NCBI GenBank assembly: GCA_947247005.1 | Contig: OX365955.1 | Span: 23,355,322 to 23,419,321, forward strand | From: Spisula solida | Lineage: Eukaryota > Mollusca > Bivalvia > Venerida > Mactridae | DNA length: 64,000 nt | Direction of reading: 5' to 3' | Shown: piece by piece, positions 1 to 56,063 of the stretch | Layout: the number at the start of each line of letters is the position of its first letter | How positions within the stretch are numbered: position 1 is the first letter of the stretch | Position numbers and translations under genes: made by a program | The notes under the pieces: model-generated | Seen by the model: the letters and a program-made list of their open reading frames with translations, nothing else | The model's database searches: none | Told to the model about the DNA's origin: nothing

Positions 1-42455
<42,455 letters not shown>

Positions 42456-42519
42456 CTTGGAGTTGCGACTCTGAAAACACATCAAATATTCAAATTATTA
42501 TTCAGATTTTAATACAAAC

Positions 42520-42710
42520 AGAGATTCCATTTGACCCGGAAGTAAAGGGTTTTGAACCTTGTAATTTTCAAAAAGCCACATTTTGATCCTCAAGATATTG
42601 GTTCGAATGGTCATTCTCATCCATGAGTATTTGCTTATAAAATGGTAAAATTTAGTCAAAATGTCCCTTCAGATTTAGAAGCTAGTAACTCCTGACAAAT
42701 ATCCCAAAAT
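42520..42710. repeat. Dispersed repeat, copy B
   Basis: Diverged relative of 2265-2475: GGGTTTTGAACCTTG, ACATTTTGATCCTCAAGAT, TATAAAATGGTAAAATTTAG and TTAGAAGCTAGT in the same order. Confidence 0.5.
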
Positions 42711-43482
42711 GTGCTTGAGAGTAAATGTCTATGATGTACAATTTTAGAGCATTATGAGGGACTTTTTAAGTGTATAAACAAGTATTTAAGACATCCTAGG
42801 ATTATTTAAGTATATATCAAGGGCAACAACTCACACTAATTTGGCCCATGATTTAACTGGGTGACATTGTACATGTATCCAAGGTTACATATATAAGTAA
42901 TTTGGATTGAGGGGGAGTGGGGGAGGCTGTTATAATCAGATTCACAGTTTTTTTTAAATGTGACTGTCAACTTGAAATTCATGGTTGCAGCTCGTAACTT
43001 TATCAATAATGGATGTAGACATTTATATATCTTGACAAGGGTTGATCTAGAAGTTATGTCAACATGGTCAGCTATACCCACAATGTTTGCCATATAAACT
43101 GACCACCCTCATATTTTATTCATGTTTATCACATGTTCTAACACCCTCACTGTAACCTAGTTATCACTTTGGACAAGATAGACATCAGACCATCCAGTAT
43201 CCAACTAATGTCCTTCCTTATCTGGAGACTGGAGACACAAATTGTTACAGGTAACCAAGATACACATGTCCAACACTTCAGCATCAATATTTACTGTTTA
43301 CGAATTTAGGATTTTAAACTATTTGCCCAAATCGGCAAAAACTGAATAATATACTTACATACTCTATGCATAATTAGTGATGAATTCGGTACTTGCCCGA
43401 ATCAACAGTTTAAAATACTGATCCCGGACAACCGGACATTTTATTGCTAATTTCACAGACTATATTTATAATAACATAGGTC

Positions 43483-43798
43483 AAAACAAATTAATTATGT
43501 GGTTCTAGTAACATGGTGAAAAAAAATTAAGGTTGGTCGGTAGAATTATTTTTTTTAAAGCATTTTATTTTTCTGACCTGAGCAGGCCATCGCCAAAACC
43601 ATGGAAGTATCATCAATGGCGATTGAAAAGTGAAAATAATACATCCGTAAAAATTGATAGTGGAACCACTAAATGCTGTAGTTTTCGTACTGTTCCTGGA
43701 AATCGCCGATTCCGTAAAAAAATCTTTTTTTAAATAAAAAGTTTAGGGTCGGCCCAAAATTTTTTAGGATTACTAGAACCACATAATTAATTTGTTTT
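43483..43798. mobile_element. 316-bp MITE with 29-bp perfect terminal inverted repeats
   Basis: 43483-43511 (AAAACAAATTAATTATGTGG then TTCTAGTAA) is the exact reverse complement of 43770-43798. No coding capacity; class not assigned. Confidence 0.9.
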
Positions 43799-44732
43799 TA
43801 CCTAAATATAAAGTGTTTTCATCTTCTATAGCTATTCCAAATATGCACATTTACGAGAAGTTCGACAGCGTTCAATTATATACGGCATGAAATGTTCATC
43901 TAAGAGTCTTAACAATTTGCAGCACCCAGGGAATCAATATTCCACTGGCATACTTCCATAACACTCAGTGAAGAAAACATTTATTATCAAATATCATCAG
44001 TAATGATGTCATGCATTGCATGGGAGCTCTGCAAGTATCATTGATAAGCAGTGTCAGTATCAGAAAATGTAGCATTTTGCTCGATGCAGTCAGTAATAAT
44101 AAAGAGCAAATATTTCACTCCGCTGTCTCCCAAGGGTCAGCTCTAACACTGATTCTTACAAATATTTTCTCATGATTATGTTATCATCAATGCAGGGTTA
44201 AAGAAAATCTTCCAAATTCCAGATTTCTATGCTGATATGGTTTATGGGTGGCCATCGCAGATTTTCTATAAAATAATTTCAATGTTGAAACATTTCAAAG
44301 TTGGTTTATTAAATCTACCAGTATTTCAAAAGCTGTTTCCCAGTTTCTAAAACTAAAGTATCAATTTAAATCTGAATTAAACAACCACTGTCCTGTCTTA
44401 TTTAGCAGCCAATTTTTAGGAATCGCTCAATCTATTTCCGCATTGAATGCAGCAGTAATACAACCATGTACAACCACCTGTTTTAAAAGGTCACCCGTAT
44501 CCATTGAGTGGTAGCCTTTGAGACAGGACTGACTGTGTTTGGTCCTACAGAAAGTAAGAAGAAAGGGTCAATGTGAAACAAACTGACACCAAAATTTTTA
44601 ATAATGTTACATCAACGCTCGATCAATATAAAACCAAAAGTAGTGATAAATGGTAGATCAAATAGATAGAGCGCAGTACCTTGCCTTATAATGTCTTTCA
44701 CAACAGTCTAATTCACACAATAATATGGTAAA

Positions 44733-45020
44733 ACAAGACTGCGTTCAATAAACGCTTATGCCCCCTGTGGAAGCCTTGTCCATAAACAAGTCTAAGTCCA
44801 AAATTAGGTCAAGGTGAAGGTCAAAATGGGGTCAGGTGATACAGGTGTGTGGAGAGTGTTCATATATACAACATCCATGCAAGTTTGGAAGCTTTGTAGC
44901 AAGCCATAATGATGCTAGAAGAAACGGTCAATTTGGGTTAACCAGGACGGACGGACGAACGGACGGACGGACAGGTGAATCACTATATGCCTCCCGATCT
45001 ATCGATACGGGGGCATAAAA
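44733..45020 (+). mobile_element. Helentron/pearl-like element, ATGCCCCC family, copy 2
   Basis: Nearly identical to 17162-17453 from ACAAGACTGCGTTCAATAAA to the closing GGGGGCATAAAA, with a shorter ACGGACGG tract and a few substitutions. Confidence 0.85.
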
Positions 45021-45138
45021 AACCAGTCTGCACACCAAAATTGATCTGATAAATTCAATAAATTGATACCACACTTTTACTGAGATGTATAACCTTAATA
45101 TTTATTATAATGGTTGTGACACATACATGTATAGAGAA

Positions 45139-45280
45139 TAATAGGTTAGTGCCGTGGATGAAAAAGTTTATCTGGCAAGGCGGAGGAATTTATCGGGCGA
45201 ATCCGATAATTTCCGCAGCCGAGCCGGATAAACTTTTACTTCTTTCAAGACACTTACCTATTATTCTATTTATCCAGTCG
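45139..45280. repeat. Imperfect inverted repeat
   Basis: AATAGGTTAGTGCCGTGGAT and AAAAAGTTTATCTGGC face GCCGGATAAACTTTTACTTC and AGACACTTACCTATT; the centre TTATCGG/CCGATAA is also palindromic. Confidence 0.6.
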
Positions 45281-47516
45281 CTTAATATGCTCAGTGAAGG
45301 GATCAGACTCGGGACTATATTGTTAGTCTTTCATTAACTAGCGCGCAACGTCACGTTCGTTCCGTGACGTCAAGATAAACAACTACGTCGGACATCTTGA
45401 TAGACGTCTTGTAGACGCAGGTAAGTCAAAGAAAATAACCGATCAACCACCAGCTCATTTAGGAACCCAAAATCTCACCCTCGGAATTGCAACCGGTGAC
45501 TCTCATATAAGAAGAAGTCCGTCAGATCACGTGGTAAGGTGACGGATAATCACTAGGCACATGACCAGGTGACCCATTATCGCTAAGTTTATCAGGCACC
45601 CCATTAACAGGCAGATTTTGCCGGAAGTGACTGGATAAAAGTAATTAGGGGTTTTGTAACTGTACTGATTTATAGTGAAAAGTATACGATGCATGGTGTC
45701 TATGATAGTAATTGTGAGGTGGTCTCTTTTTTGAGGTAATTTTTTTGTCAGCAAATTATTTTCTGAAGAATTTGGGATTGTTTTTCCTGGAAGTGCAGTA
45801 AGCACACACAGGGACTATGCTGATCAGAATGTTAAACATGCAGACCTCTCCTCAAGTAACAGGAAATCTCATTCAGCAGAAAAACCTAGCAATTTGTAAT
45901 GAAACAATTTTCAGTATACACCTGGGCATGATCTTTGTGGTAAATATTTACATGATAAGAGACAATAAGCAGACATCATGAGTAATCATCGTATAGGGAA
46001 GACATCAGACTGCAAGCATCAAGTGATCTAGACTTGTCTGTCTACTGACCCCGAACATGTTAACATTTCTCATATATACATGTACAGCCAAAGCTGCAAT
46101 TTGTTAGCAACAGTTTGTGAGAGTGAATCAGATGAAAGTAAACTTTTAGGGCACTCGACTTCTAAAGGTGTCATCGTGACTAAAAAATAAATATTAATGC
46201 ATATTTTTGGTTAACCACAATTTAATTTTCTTCAACTTTTTCTTTATTGTAAAAAAATAGAAATTACAGTCAAATCATACATTTAAACAAAGGCAATAAC
46301 TCTAGTCTCTACCAATATTTGTTTCCTGCAAGAATAAAACAGCAGACTTACATACTGATAAATATTCTTGCAAAGTAGCATATTGACCTGAGATATGTGC
46401 AACACTAAAAATACTATGATCAGTCCATCAAATTTACTCAATCTTATATAGCCAGGTGTTTTCATGATGACCCACTGCAGAATTTTTCGATGTTTATCAG
46501 TCATATAAGTATAAAAATATTATATCAAATAAAAACCCAATTCACTAACATCTCAAGATTTAAATTGATTAAATAAAGCCACTTATATTGTGTAACACAA
46601 CTGCCACAATAAATAATCTCTAAATCACACTGAAAGCCTGCAATTTTAATCTTCTGTTTCATGTTTTCCAGTAAAACAATTGCAGCAGAAGGTATTTACA
46701 AGTTCATAGTTCTGATAATGTTGGATTTACAGAAGAAAAATAGATAACAACAGGAGAAGATAATGTCTTCCAATTATCATAACAGCTTATTTTTGTGAAA
46801 ATCTAGATTTTTTTACTTGTTAAAACTCCTACAGCAGAGCTACATGTGCCGTAGTATCTCCAAAAGTGTTTAGCTACCCAACTACTGTAAAACATTATGT
46901 AAATGCACACACATTTATCACTGAACGAAAAGAATAAATGCATCGTTTGAACGGGAGTTTTTTAGGCATTATTTTGGACTCAGAATGGGCAAAATGGGAA
47001 TTTAGTTTTTTCTCTTGTCTTTTTACATGCATGCACTCTACAGACGCAATGCAAAAAATAAATGGGTTTTATGGTATATGTTTCTTAACATGGAGTTGCC
47101 TATAAATGACCTTATGTAATACAAACAATAAAAACATACATTCATACGGAAATTCCAGAAAAACAGGTCATATCAATCAAGGGTCATATATAACTCCACC
47201 ATAAAGTTGGTTCAGCAAACAGAAAACACAGCAAAACAATAACTTGTGCAAGTTTATAGAAGACCCTTCCACAAATGTATGAGAAGATATTGTGCGCACT
47301 AAACTTTTTTGAACAAGAAGAAGAAGAACACTCAGACATAACTAGACTATACTAGCCATTGTAGCCATAGTCGTCTTTCTTGTTAATTGATAACAGTCAC
47401 AATATATCTGAAAGTGAAAACCAATAACATGTTTATAATAAAGAGTTATATAATACAAGCAAGAAATGAAGAAAATTTCCTAGGAACTGCATCCAGATAA
47501 TTATTAGCGCCGTCTC

Positions 47517-47612
47517 TGCACGGAATTGAACCTGAGGACTCTAGGATAACGGCCAGTTACGGGTCCTTAGTATTAAACACTACACCCCCAAGGCCAACAA
47601 CGACTTAATGTA
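47517..47612 (-). mobile_element. tRNA-like sequence, probable SINE head
   Basis: Minus strand: CCTTGGGGGTGTAGTGTTTA (A-box-like) and CTCAGGTTCAATTCCGTGC (B box GGTTCAATTCC) with stem-forming flanks. No tail or body recognised. Confidence 0.5.
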
Positions 47613-48390
47613 ATTGGACACTGCTAATAAATAAAGAAAGCATTTAATAAATAATTTGGGATTTGAAACTACTTGTCCGAAACACCAAAAGTTAATAATT
47701 TCCTTACAGTCTATGTAAAATTCCTGTAAACTTTACTTGTTTGAACAATAATCACTTGTCCTGGACATTTACCGGACAAGTGTGCTAAATTCTTTATTAT
47801 TCACAGCTGACTTTCACAAAGCAAATAATTTTAATCATTTTAGCCAAGGAGCAATGTAATCTTTAGATACCAGTATACAGTTTTTTGATAGAAATTTCTC
47901 CACAAAATTTAGACTGGTTTGATGATTATCATCACAAGGATGAGAGATATAATATGATAAGATTGAGTACCAGTCACATAGTTTCCATAGAGAAGCAGTA
48001 AGATGCGGAGACAAGACTGGGAACCTAGACTAGACTAGGAACCGTTATCATCTACAAGGTTCAGTAAGAACATTCTCAGTTCTCAGAGAATTGAACACAA
48101 GTTCTAAACATTTGAGTCACCAGAAAAAAGTAAACTCTGTATATATATACATATTAAAATTCATCATGAAGGTTGGTTTGATCAATGTATTCAGTCCCTA
48201 GTGAACAGTCCACTCTGGAGAAGTTAGCCAAAGACCGTGAGGCTGAGACTCCGATGGAGAGATCCCTTGTTTCTGCCCTAACATGTCAGATGGCATAACA
48301 GGCAGTAAGTAATTCATTAACTGGTGTCCACGCTGAGTCGCTGACCTTAATGTTAAGCCCGAAGGTAGGGGTAGTGAACTTGAATTTGTG

Positions 48391-48536
48391 CTATAGGAGA
48401 GATCCTGTTTGTATACATAGGGATTAGTACCACCAGCTAGCTATTGGTTAATGGCTTTTTTTTATTGTTCATTCATCCAATAGATAGCTGGTGGGAAATT
48501 TGCATATGAATCAGAATACGGTGATCTCTCCTATAG
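48391..48536. mobile_element. MITE with TATAGGAGAGATC ends, copy 1
   Basis: CTATAGGAGAGATC at the left is the exact inverse of GATCTCTCCTATAG at the right. An inner inverted pair, CCACCAGCTAGCTATTGG and CCAATAGATAGCTGGTGG, flanks a ~30-bp centre. Confidence 0.9.
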
Positions 48537-51500
48537 TGTTCTCAAAACTGTACATGTAACATCAAGTAATTATACCTTTGGATGTTTTCATTATAAACAA
48601 CAACTTCAAATTCAAGAATATTTATGACAGAAAACAATCAGCAGTAAGTGTGACAGCATAAACAACACTCAACAACAGCAGACACATTGACAATCTAAAG
48701 CTACATCATGACCCAGATTAGAACAGTTAACGACTTAGTGATTACTTCATGGCAACCTGTCACTGAGACATTATAACTGTCACATCATCCGAATGATTGG
48801 TCAACCATGTCTGTCATTTTTCAATCAACTTAATGGCACCCAAAAGCAATATATACTGGTATAATATACCGTAAACAGTCACATTAAAGCCCTAATCTAG
48901 TTTTCATCAACCCAGAAATTTTCATTTTTGACAAGTCACTCACTATGAAATTTATGTGCACTACATGTACATAAAGTGAACGATCTTAATTTATTCACAT
49001 CCGAGGGGGATACAGAGTCTAAGTTGTTGCTCAGAAGAGACAATAAATAGAATATGTATGGTACATGATTAAATCAGTACTTGGTGTTCCAGATCACTTA
49101 ATATGCATTATCACTTATATAAATACACACCAAAAAATATCAACAGTAAGGGCATGATGCCCCTGAAAAACTGTGACGCTCATCAAAGCAAACATTCGGA
49201 CCATCTTCTATACCGATTGGATTAGAAACTGTGATCTAAAAGCAGTCAACTGTTTTTTAAGCTGTAACTTTCACTTTATTTTTTCTTACGTTTCAAGCTG
49301 TTTTCACTATTTTTCAGTCACCTATAAACAATGTTCAGACAAAAGCACTTGAGTTTAGGAACATAAATCGTAACAAACCAATTACCTGCGTACAATAAAT
49401 GTTCTGTTGTGTATTATCAATCATTACAAGTCAGTGCCAAAAATAAATTCAATCACAAACAAACAATGAAATCAGAGACAAGCTATATCTTGTTACTTAC
49501 CCTACAATTAAAGCATATAATAGAAGTATGTTGTCAGAAACAATCACAAATAAATCCCATTAATTAATTAATCCACATGTAATGAAACATTTTTCTAGAA
49601 CACAAATTTATCCGATTTATTCAAAGTTATCAAAATTATAAATCCACTAATGAGAGAATGCACATGGTAGGGACCACACTCGAGAATATTCCATAAAATT
49701 TTAAAGAAAATTTTATTAATTAAAAGAATAATTAAAAGACAAAAAATATATTTAAGATGTTTACACACACAGCCTGACACTTAGGTCACATGACTTTAAA
49801 TACAAAATACTATGTGAGTATTGAACAAAATCCATATGATGATATTACAATCGCTTCAGGCCATAAACTCGTCAGCTGATGTCACTAATATACTGACAGG
49901 ATGTAAGGAGGCTATTTATATCTATCAGTGATTTGTAATATTGAGTCACTTTTCAAATACACACAATTAAATTTGAAGGCTTAGATTTAATTCATTTTTT
50001 GCAGTTAAAATTGAAGAAGATGAATCAAGACTTGTTCCCATTGGCTTAAAAATAACAATTCAACACTTACAATAAAGTTGCTGTTGCCTAAGAACCCAGG
50101 ATTGTCTCCCTTTGAGGAATAGGTAGGTGAGCAGCACAAGTTCAAGAAATATATTAGGGGCTTACAATAGGGGCCAACTCTTGACCATTTTTAGTAAAAA
50201 CACCTCTCATTTGAAGAAAATTTGACCCTTTCATCTGACAGTTGAATCCTACATGTACAAGTCAAAATATTGATTTCATCAAATTTCATAGGGCCAAATT
50301 GTACATAATGTATTAAGGGTCAATCGAAACTCTGCTGTATATCTTTTATGTGTAAAACATATTCTGGTATATGCATGAACACATGCCTAGCAACACCACT
50401 GACAGTACGGAGTACTCAGACGTACAAGGTCAATATATGTAACAGCTGTTAATATACATGGCTGACCAATCAATGTCACATCATATATACAAACTGTTTA
50501 GCACTTATTACTTGTAACGTTGTTAGATTGCTATGTAATGCATTGATATTCCTGATCCAGGGTGGTATTGTGGTCAGCAAGCTTCGTTAACGTTGCCAGA
50601 CTGTCAGAAAAGTATTAATTTTCAGAACAGTATTTAAATCTTGCAAGGTTTTTGGTAAAAATTAATGTTCAGCATAAGTTTAAGCCCCTTATTGTCAGCT
50701 AGAGCTTTAATACTAAGACTGTATTCAGACTCTGTGAAAATGTCGAAGCATATGTGAAGCCACTTGAAAGACTAGCTAGTACACAGTGTCCAAGCAACAT
50801 TACAGCATCCGTTAAAATTACTAAGCTTACGGTACTTAAAAATTCTATATTATATACCAATGACTCAATGAAGGCCCAACATTATTTGCTAATGGCAATT
50901 TGTAGAAGAAGTTGGACCAGTGGTTGGACCTAATACAATGCATTAATCATTCTGACGTGGAAGAAGCCCACAGTCAGTATTTGCAGGAAGACATATCTTG
51001 CCTGGCAAAAGACTTGAACAAGGAGATGTTTTAAATGACAGCCATTAAATGCTTTCCAAATCGAGCAAAACACTATGCTTGGCACACAAACCTGACATAA
51101 AGTCTACACAGGTTAGCACTCGGCCTATAACTCAGTAACTGAAGGAGGGCTCAATCAGACTAAGTTAATACTAACAAAGAAGACAGACATACTGACTATT
51201 ACATGCTTCCCTAAAGGACTAAAGGAGGGGACAAAACAAGACTGATTATATCAAGCAACATTGACAATGTTAACAACTTAAAACACAAATTGAGCATGAA
51301 TATCTGAACCAACAAAAGGCATAATGTTATAACAAATCAACTACAATGTATTACTGCATGCATAATCTGGTTCAGCTTGGGGGCAGACAGGTAATATAAA
51401 CAATGACAAGATAAGCTCATGTGATATACATCAAGCTTCAACAATGCTGACCCAACAAGTCACTCATGCTTTTATCAGTGTGTATCTCAATGACTCCGGT

Positions 51501-51917
51501 GGAGAGCCACTGGCTACATTGTCTAATGTTTAATACAGGATGAGATTATTGATGATTTGCAACAAGTGGTCTTATTGTAGCTGTAAGTGTAGGGGAAGCC
51601 AGGTACCAGGTTTGTATGAAGTCGTTAATGAGAACCAGATGCCAGCAACATTTATACTCAGGTGACCTCTGACCTTACAGAGTACGCCTTGCAATATCAA
51701 TACACATGATTTACCTTTTTTCCACTCTAAGGTTGAACATATATTTCAGTATAATCATGGTAGTGAACCCAACAGACCTTACTTACTACATGCATATGGT
51801 ACATAAATTATAGTTTGCATGAATATATTTTGCAGACTGAAAATCTATATTCCTGTCCATCCATATCAATGTCAATAACCTGTATCTTAATCTATATTAA
51901 TAATAACATATATGATA

Positions 51918-52054
51918 TATAGGAGAGATCATGTTTGTATACAAAGGTATTTATACCACCAGCTAGCTATTGGTGAATGGCAGATTTTTATAGTTCATTC
52001 ATCCAATAGATTGTTGGTGGGCATTTTGCATATGAATACAGTGATCTCTCCTAT
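51918..52054. mobile_element. MITE with TATAGGAGAGATC ends, copy 2
   Basis: Same ends and the same inner inverted pair as 48391-48536, with about ten differences. Confidence 0.9.
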
Positions 52055-53252
52055 CTATTGGTGAAGTTTTTGCCTTTGAGTGATAGTGACACTGACAACA
52101 TACTGAAGCTGAAAATTATAGGGGACGAGTTATCTTTTACCCCCTGCCCTATAAATTGGATAGAATTTGGATCAACAAATCTTAGATATAATGTAGTTAT
52201 CAAAATGCTTTTTTAGTTTCCATCACTTGTCTTTTTTTTAAAAGGGGCATTTTATTATAATTTTATTTTCAAAAACTCAATTTTCTCAAAACCTGATTTG
52301 GATGACCAAATGTTGTATCCCTTCAATAGTTTTTGATTGTTGATTTTTGTGTGTGAAATTGTGAATAAAGAAGGTTAAAGAGAGTCAAACATGATAGGAG
52401 ATCTGTTTCTGATAATCAATTGATTTATTTATTTTGGCCTTTGGAGAAATTACTGACTTAATGTATACAGGGTGTTAAAAAAGTTCGTTCTCAATGTTTA
52501 AATTTCAATAGTTTATTTTTCTGACCTCAGAAGACTGTTAACTTCTCAACGATTAAATCCAGAGGGTTCTACCATTGTTCCTATCCCCTACATATGTACA
52601 AATGTACCTTACTATATGATTATATTGCAGTACTTTGTACACATAAAACATCAAAGTGACAATTTTTGCCTCACAAAGGAAGCAAGACATAATTAAAAGT
52701 GAACATAACTGACAACCAGCCACCGACTTTCCATAATTTATGTAGTTAACATACACTAGCTACTGCAGTAACATATACCACATATGATACAAAGAAACAC
52801 AAGCCTGGGGTTAGTATTACAGTTAAAGATAGGAATAATAATAAAAGTTTTACTGTCATTCACTCAATATAATGATAATGTTATACTTCAGCTAACATTT
52901 ATAGTATAAACAACTAACATAATTTATGTGCCCATTATTTATTGGAAATCATTGTAAATGCTATTAATTATTTTATAAAGCCCAGACTTTCTACTACTGT
53001 GACAGAGGGCTGTCAGAAAAGACTCGCTTGTATGTCAGTGAAGTTCTTCACTTCATTTTTTCTCAAAATCCTTTTGTATACAGTAAAAGAATCACATTGG
53101 CTTTTATTTATAATTTCAGAAGTTAAAGTGTTATGTAACTTATGCCTCTTCAAACAGGTAAACATGCAGACTTTGCTAAATATGCAAGTAAGTCATTCAA
53201 GAATGATCTCTATTGATTTGGACAGACAGAAAATACTGTAGTGGAATATAAT

Positions 53253-53555
53253 TATAACAAAAACACTGACACTAACAAGTTCTTTAAGTTCTACACTCTA
53301 TCTGATTTTCAACTCTGATTGTTAAAATAAACAAAATAGAAAATTATTTATTAAGATATTTTAAAAAGAAAAAGTGTTCTGTTAAACTCATTAAGAGCTC
53401 TTCATAATAGGCATGTTTTATCTGGAATTAAGACAAGTTTAAAAATCAGCTGGGGTTGCCAATATAACAAAAACACTGACACTAACAAGTTCTTTAAGTT
53501 CTACACTCTATCTGATTTTCAACTCTGATTGTTAAAATAAACAAAATAGAAAATT
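53253..53555. repeat. Direct repeat, two 93-bp copies 210 bp apart
   Basis: 53253-53345 and 53463-53555 are identical as read (TATAACAAAAACACTGACAC to AAATAGAAAATT). The spacer between holds a run of the preceding sequence without similarity. Confidence 0.9.
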
Positions 53556-54594
53556 GTTCAGAAATAAATCTAAAATTAGACCATGGCAGCTAATAGAAGT
53601 TTTAGAAATCATTTATTAATGTTTTCATACGCACATATTCCATTAAAACTCAATAAATATAATGTTTACAACTTAGAGACAGATATATTTAAACTTTTAT
53701 AACTAACTTCAAAGGCTGTCTGCACTTTTCAACAAATTGGTGTACAGGTATTGAAATTACTACTTCGCATTGACTATCTATAGATCTATGAGTAACCCAC
53801 TAACTGTTTTTAAGCCATAGAAAGCCGATTACCCCAGTATGTCAGTTCAATATCAACCATTTCACTTTGATTTGCAAACAATAACTAAAGGTTCCTACTA
53901 GCATTTACAAATCTATACCATAGATTTAGTTTCTATTTATTTTTGTAAATAAATGTAAATAATATTTGTTCACAATTTAAAATCCAATAGCTTCAGTGAG
54001 AGCCGTTACATAGATATATGTAGCTTTGTGGTGGACCACACTGACCTTTCACCTACTTTTCCAACTGTCTGACCACAAGCTTTTGTCTGGTAGATTTCAC
54101 TCAGTATTTCTATGCCTACTTTCTAAAGTGTGAATAGTTTGGCTAGTTTTGAACTTTGGAAATAATTTCTAAAGGTGCTCTCAGAATAACAATAAAAATA
54201 TAGAATAGGTTTGTTTATAGAGAATAACAACAATCAAATAAATCTTCTACCCAACAATCTGAAAACCATTCTCCAGTTTCAACTTCATCAAATTGTCAGA
54301 CAATAATATTAAATCATCCAAAAGTTTATGAAATGAAATTAAAAAAGTTTCTGACAACCAAATTCATACCATCTGAAATTAAAACAGCACCGGGATGTAA
54401 GTGTCGTTAGACAGGGGAAGGTATCAGGCAGAGGAAAAATTAATGTCCTAAGTTTGGTTCATGTTTTCACCACAGCTTAATTTTTCTGAGCAAGAAAAAC
54501 CCACAATGCTCCACCTTACATGTACCTAGGTGTATGAATGGGTAACCCATGATCATTTGATTGAAAAGTAATGCTAAGTTACTAAGTAACAGTG

Positions 54595-55205
54595 CACCCG
54601 TTATTAGTCTGTAGCTCTACTAATTGAGCTAGCCAGGCACCTCTTATGGTCACTACAGGACATCCGTTTATTTCTTAGGTAGCCTGGGGTAAGACCCTAT
54701 CACTTTCCTTAGTTTCACAGAGCCTAGAGGTGACTCAGAACATTTTCTGCTGCAATCATTATGCTACTAAGGAGGAAAAAGTGACCAGGATGGGTGTAGG
54801 ATTTGAATCAATGATATCCATACTGTATTATTAATCTATAACTCTACCAACTGGGCTAGCTGGGCATCTGACATTCATGAGTCAGTCTCCACAGACCAAA
54901 GAAAAGTTAAAAACAGTTTCATTTAAAAAAGTGTTATTAAAGTAATATATCAAGCTGTCTGATTTAAAGATAGAAGAGGAAAAAGTGCACCTGATGGGGG
55001 GGGGGGGGGGGGGCTCGAACTTACGATGAAATCAGAGCACCTGTTCATAAGCAGAAAAAGATTGTACTGCCCTTGTTTTAGAAGCCTGCGTGTGCTGAAG
55101 TGCCCCTTTTAGAAATAATCACTATGCCTCATAAAAATCCTGGCTAAAACACTAAGCTATCAATTTAGCTATATCAATTGAGCTAGCCTAGCCGGGCATT
55201 TGTCA
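54595..55205 (-). mobile_element. Cluster of three tRNA-like SINE heads in the same orientation
   Basis: Minus strand: heads near 54645-54600 (TGGCTAGCTCAATTAGTAGA), 54868-54770 (CTAGCCCAGTTGGTAGAG and TGATTCAAATCCTAC) and 55200-55150 (GCTAGCTCAATTGATATAGC). A run of 18 G at 54996-55013 lies in the equivalent of the B-box side of the third. Probably nested or tandem SINE insertions. Confidence 0.6.
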
Positions 55206-55580
55206 TTAGTCAAGCCTCCACATGCCAGACTTTTAATGCCAATGTTCACACACATATTTATTCTTGGGCCCGGGTAACTATAAACTTACAGTTACACTTA
55301 GCCCTGTGCATTGTCCAATCTTATTATAGATAATTCTGATATCCAGACTGAAATTACCCCGAGTCATCTCATCGTCATTTTCAAAATCCCCGGGTCAAAA
55401 CCCTTACTAGTCCCACGCAAAATGGAACCCAGGGCTGTAATTGTCAAACACTCGTCAGCTTACAATCATTTATAGCAGTAGAACAACAAATGCGGAATAA
55501 TCGACTTATTGCATGTTTCATCCCAAGAATTTTCATTTGCGCTATCTCGCATCGAGTCGGAAATTTATATGTGAAACTTG

Positions 55581-56063
55581 AAATTTGTCCACAACGACTA
55601 CTCAACAACGACCCCAGGATGCGTCTCGAATATGCTAAAAGACCTGAAATGGGAGTCCCTTGAGAGTCGCCGTAGACAAAGCAGGCTGTGCATGATGTAC
55701 AAAATACAGAATGGGCTTGTAGACATCACAGCAGACGCATACTTTAACAAGAGTGATGCCAGGACACATGGCCAACACCGCCTTTACAAGGAAAGGGTCC
55801 ATGACCAGACCCTCGCCAGCACATTCTTTGTGAGGACTATGCCTGAATGGAACTTCCTCCCAGCTTCGACGGTCTCAGCGCCAAGTTTAGACGCCTTCAA
55901 GACCCGACTACATGAGTAGACATCAGTGCTGTGTACATGTATATAGTTTTAATCAGTTTTGGACTATTTTAAATTTTTGACTCTGTACACCATCACCATG
56001 CATATAAAGTTGAGCTAATTACGCCTATCAAGTGCCCAGCTCAGTATACGGAAGAAGAAGAAA
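55581..56063 (+). mobile_element. 5'-truncated non-LTR retrotransposon (LINE), 3' end of the RT ORF
   Basis: The frame 55581-55919 reads FVHNDYSTTTPGCVSNML, LKWESLESRRRQSRLCMMYK, then FFVRTMPEWNFLP and SLDAFKTRL before TAG. This is the usual C-terminus after the reverse transcriptase of Jockey/CR1-like LINEs (ARFV.NDY...LGW..L..RR...L..MYKI..G...RT...WN.LP...V.A.S...FK..L). A ~145-bp 3' UTR ends in GGAAGAAGAAGAA, a short simple tail. The copy starts within the FV motif, so most of the element is missing and it cannot be active. Confidence 0.85.
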
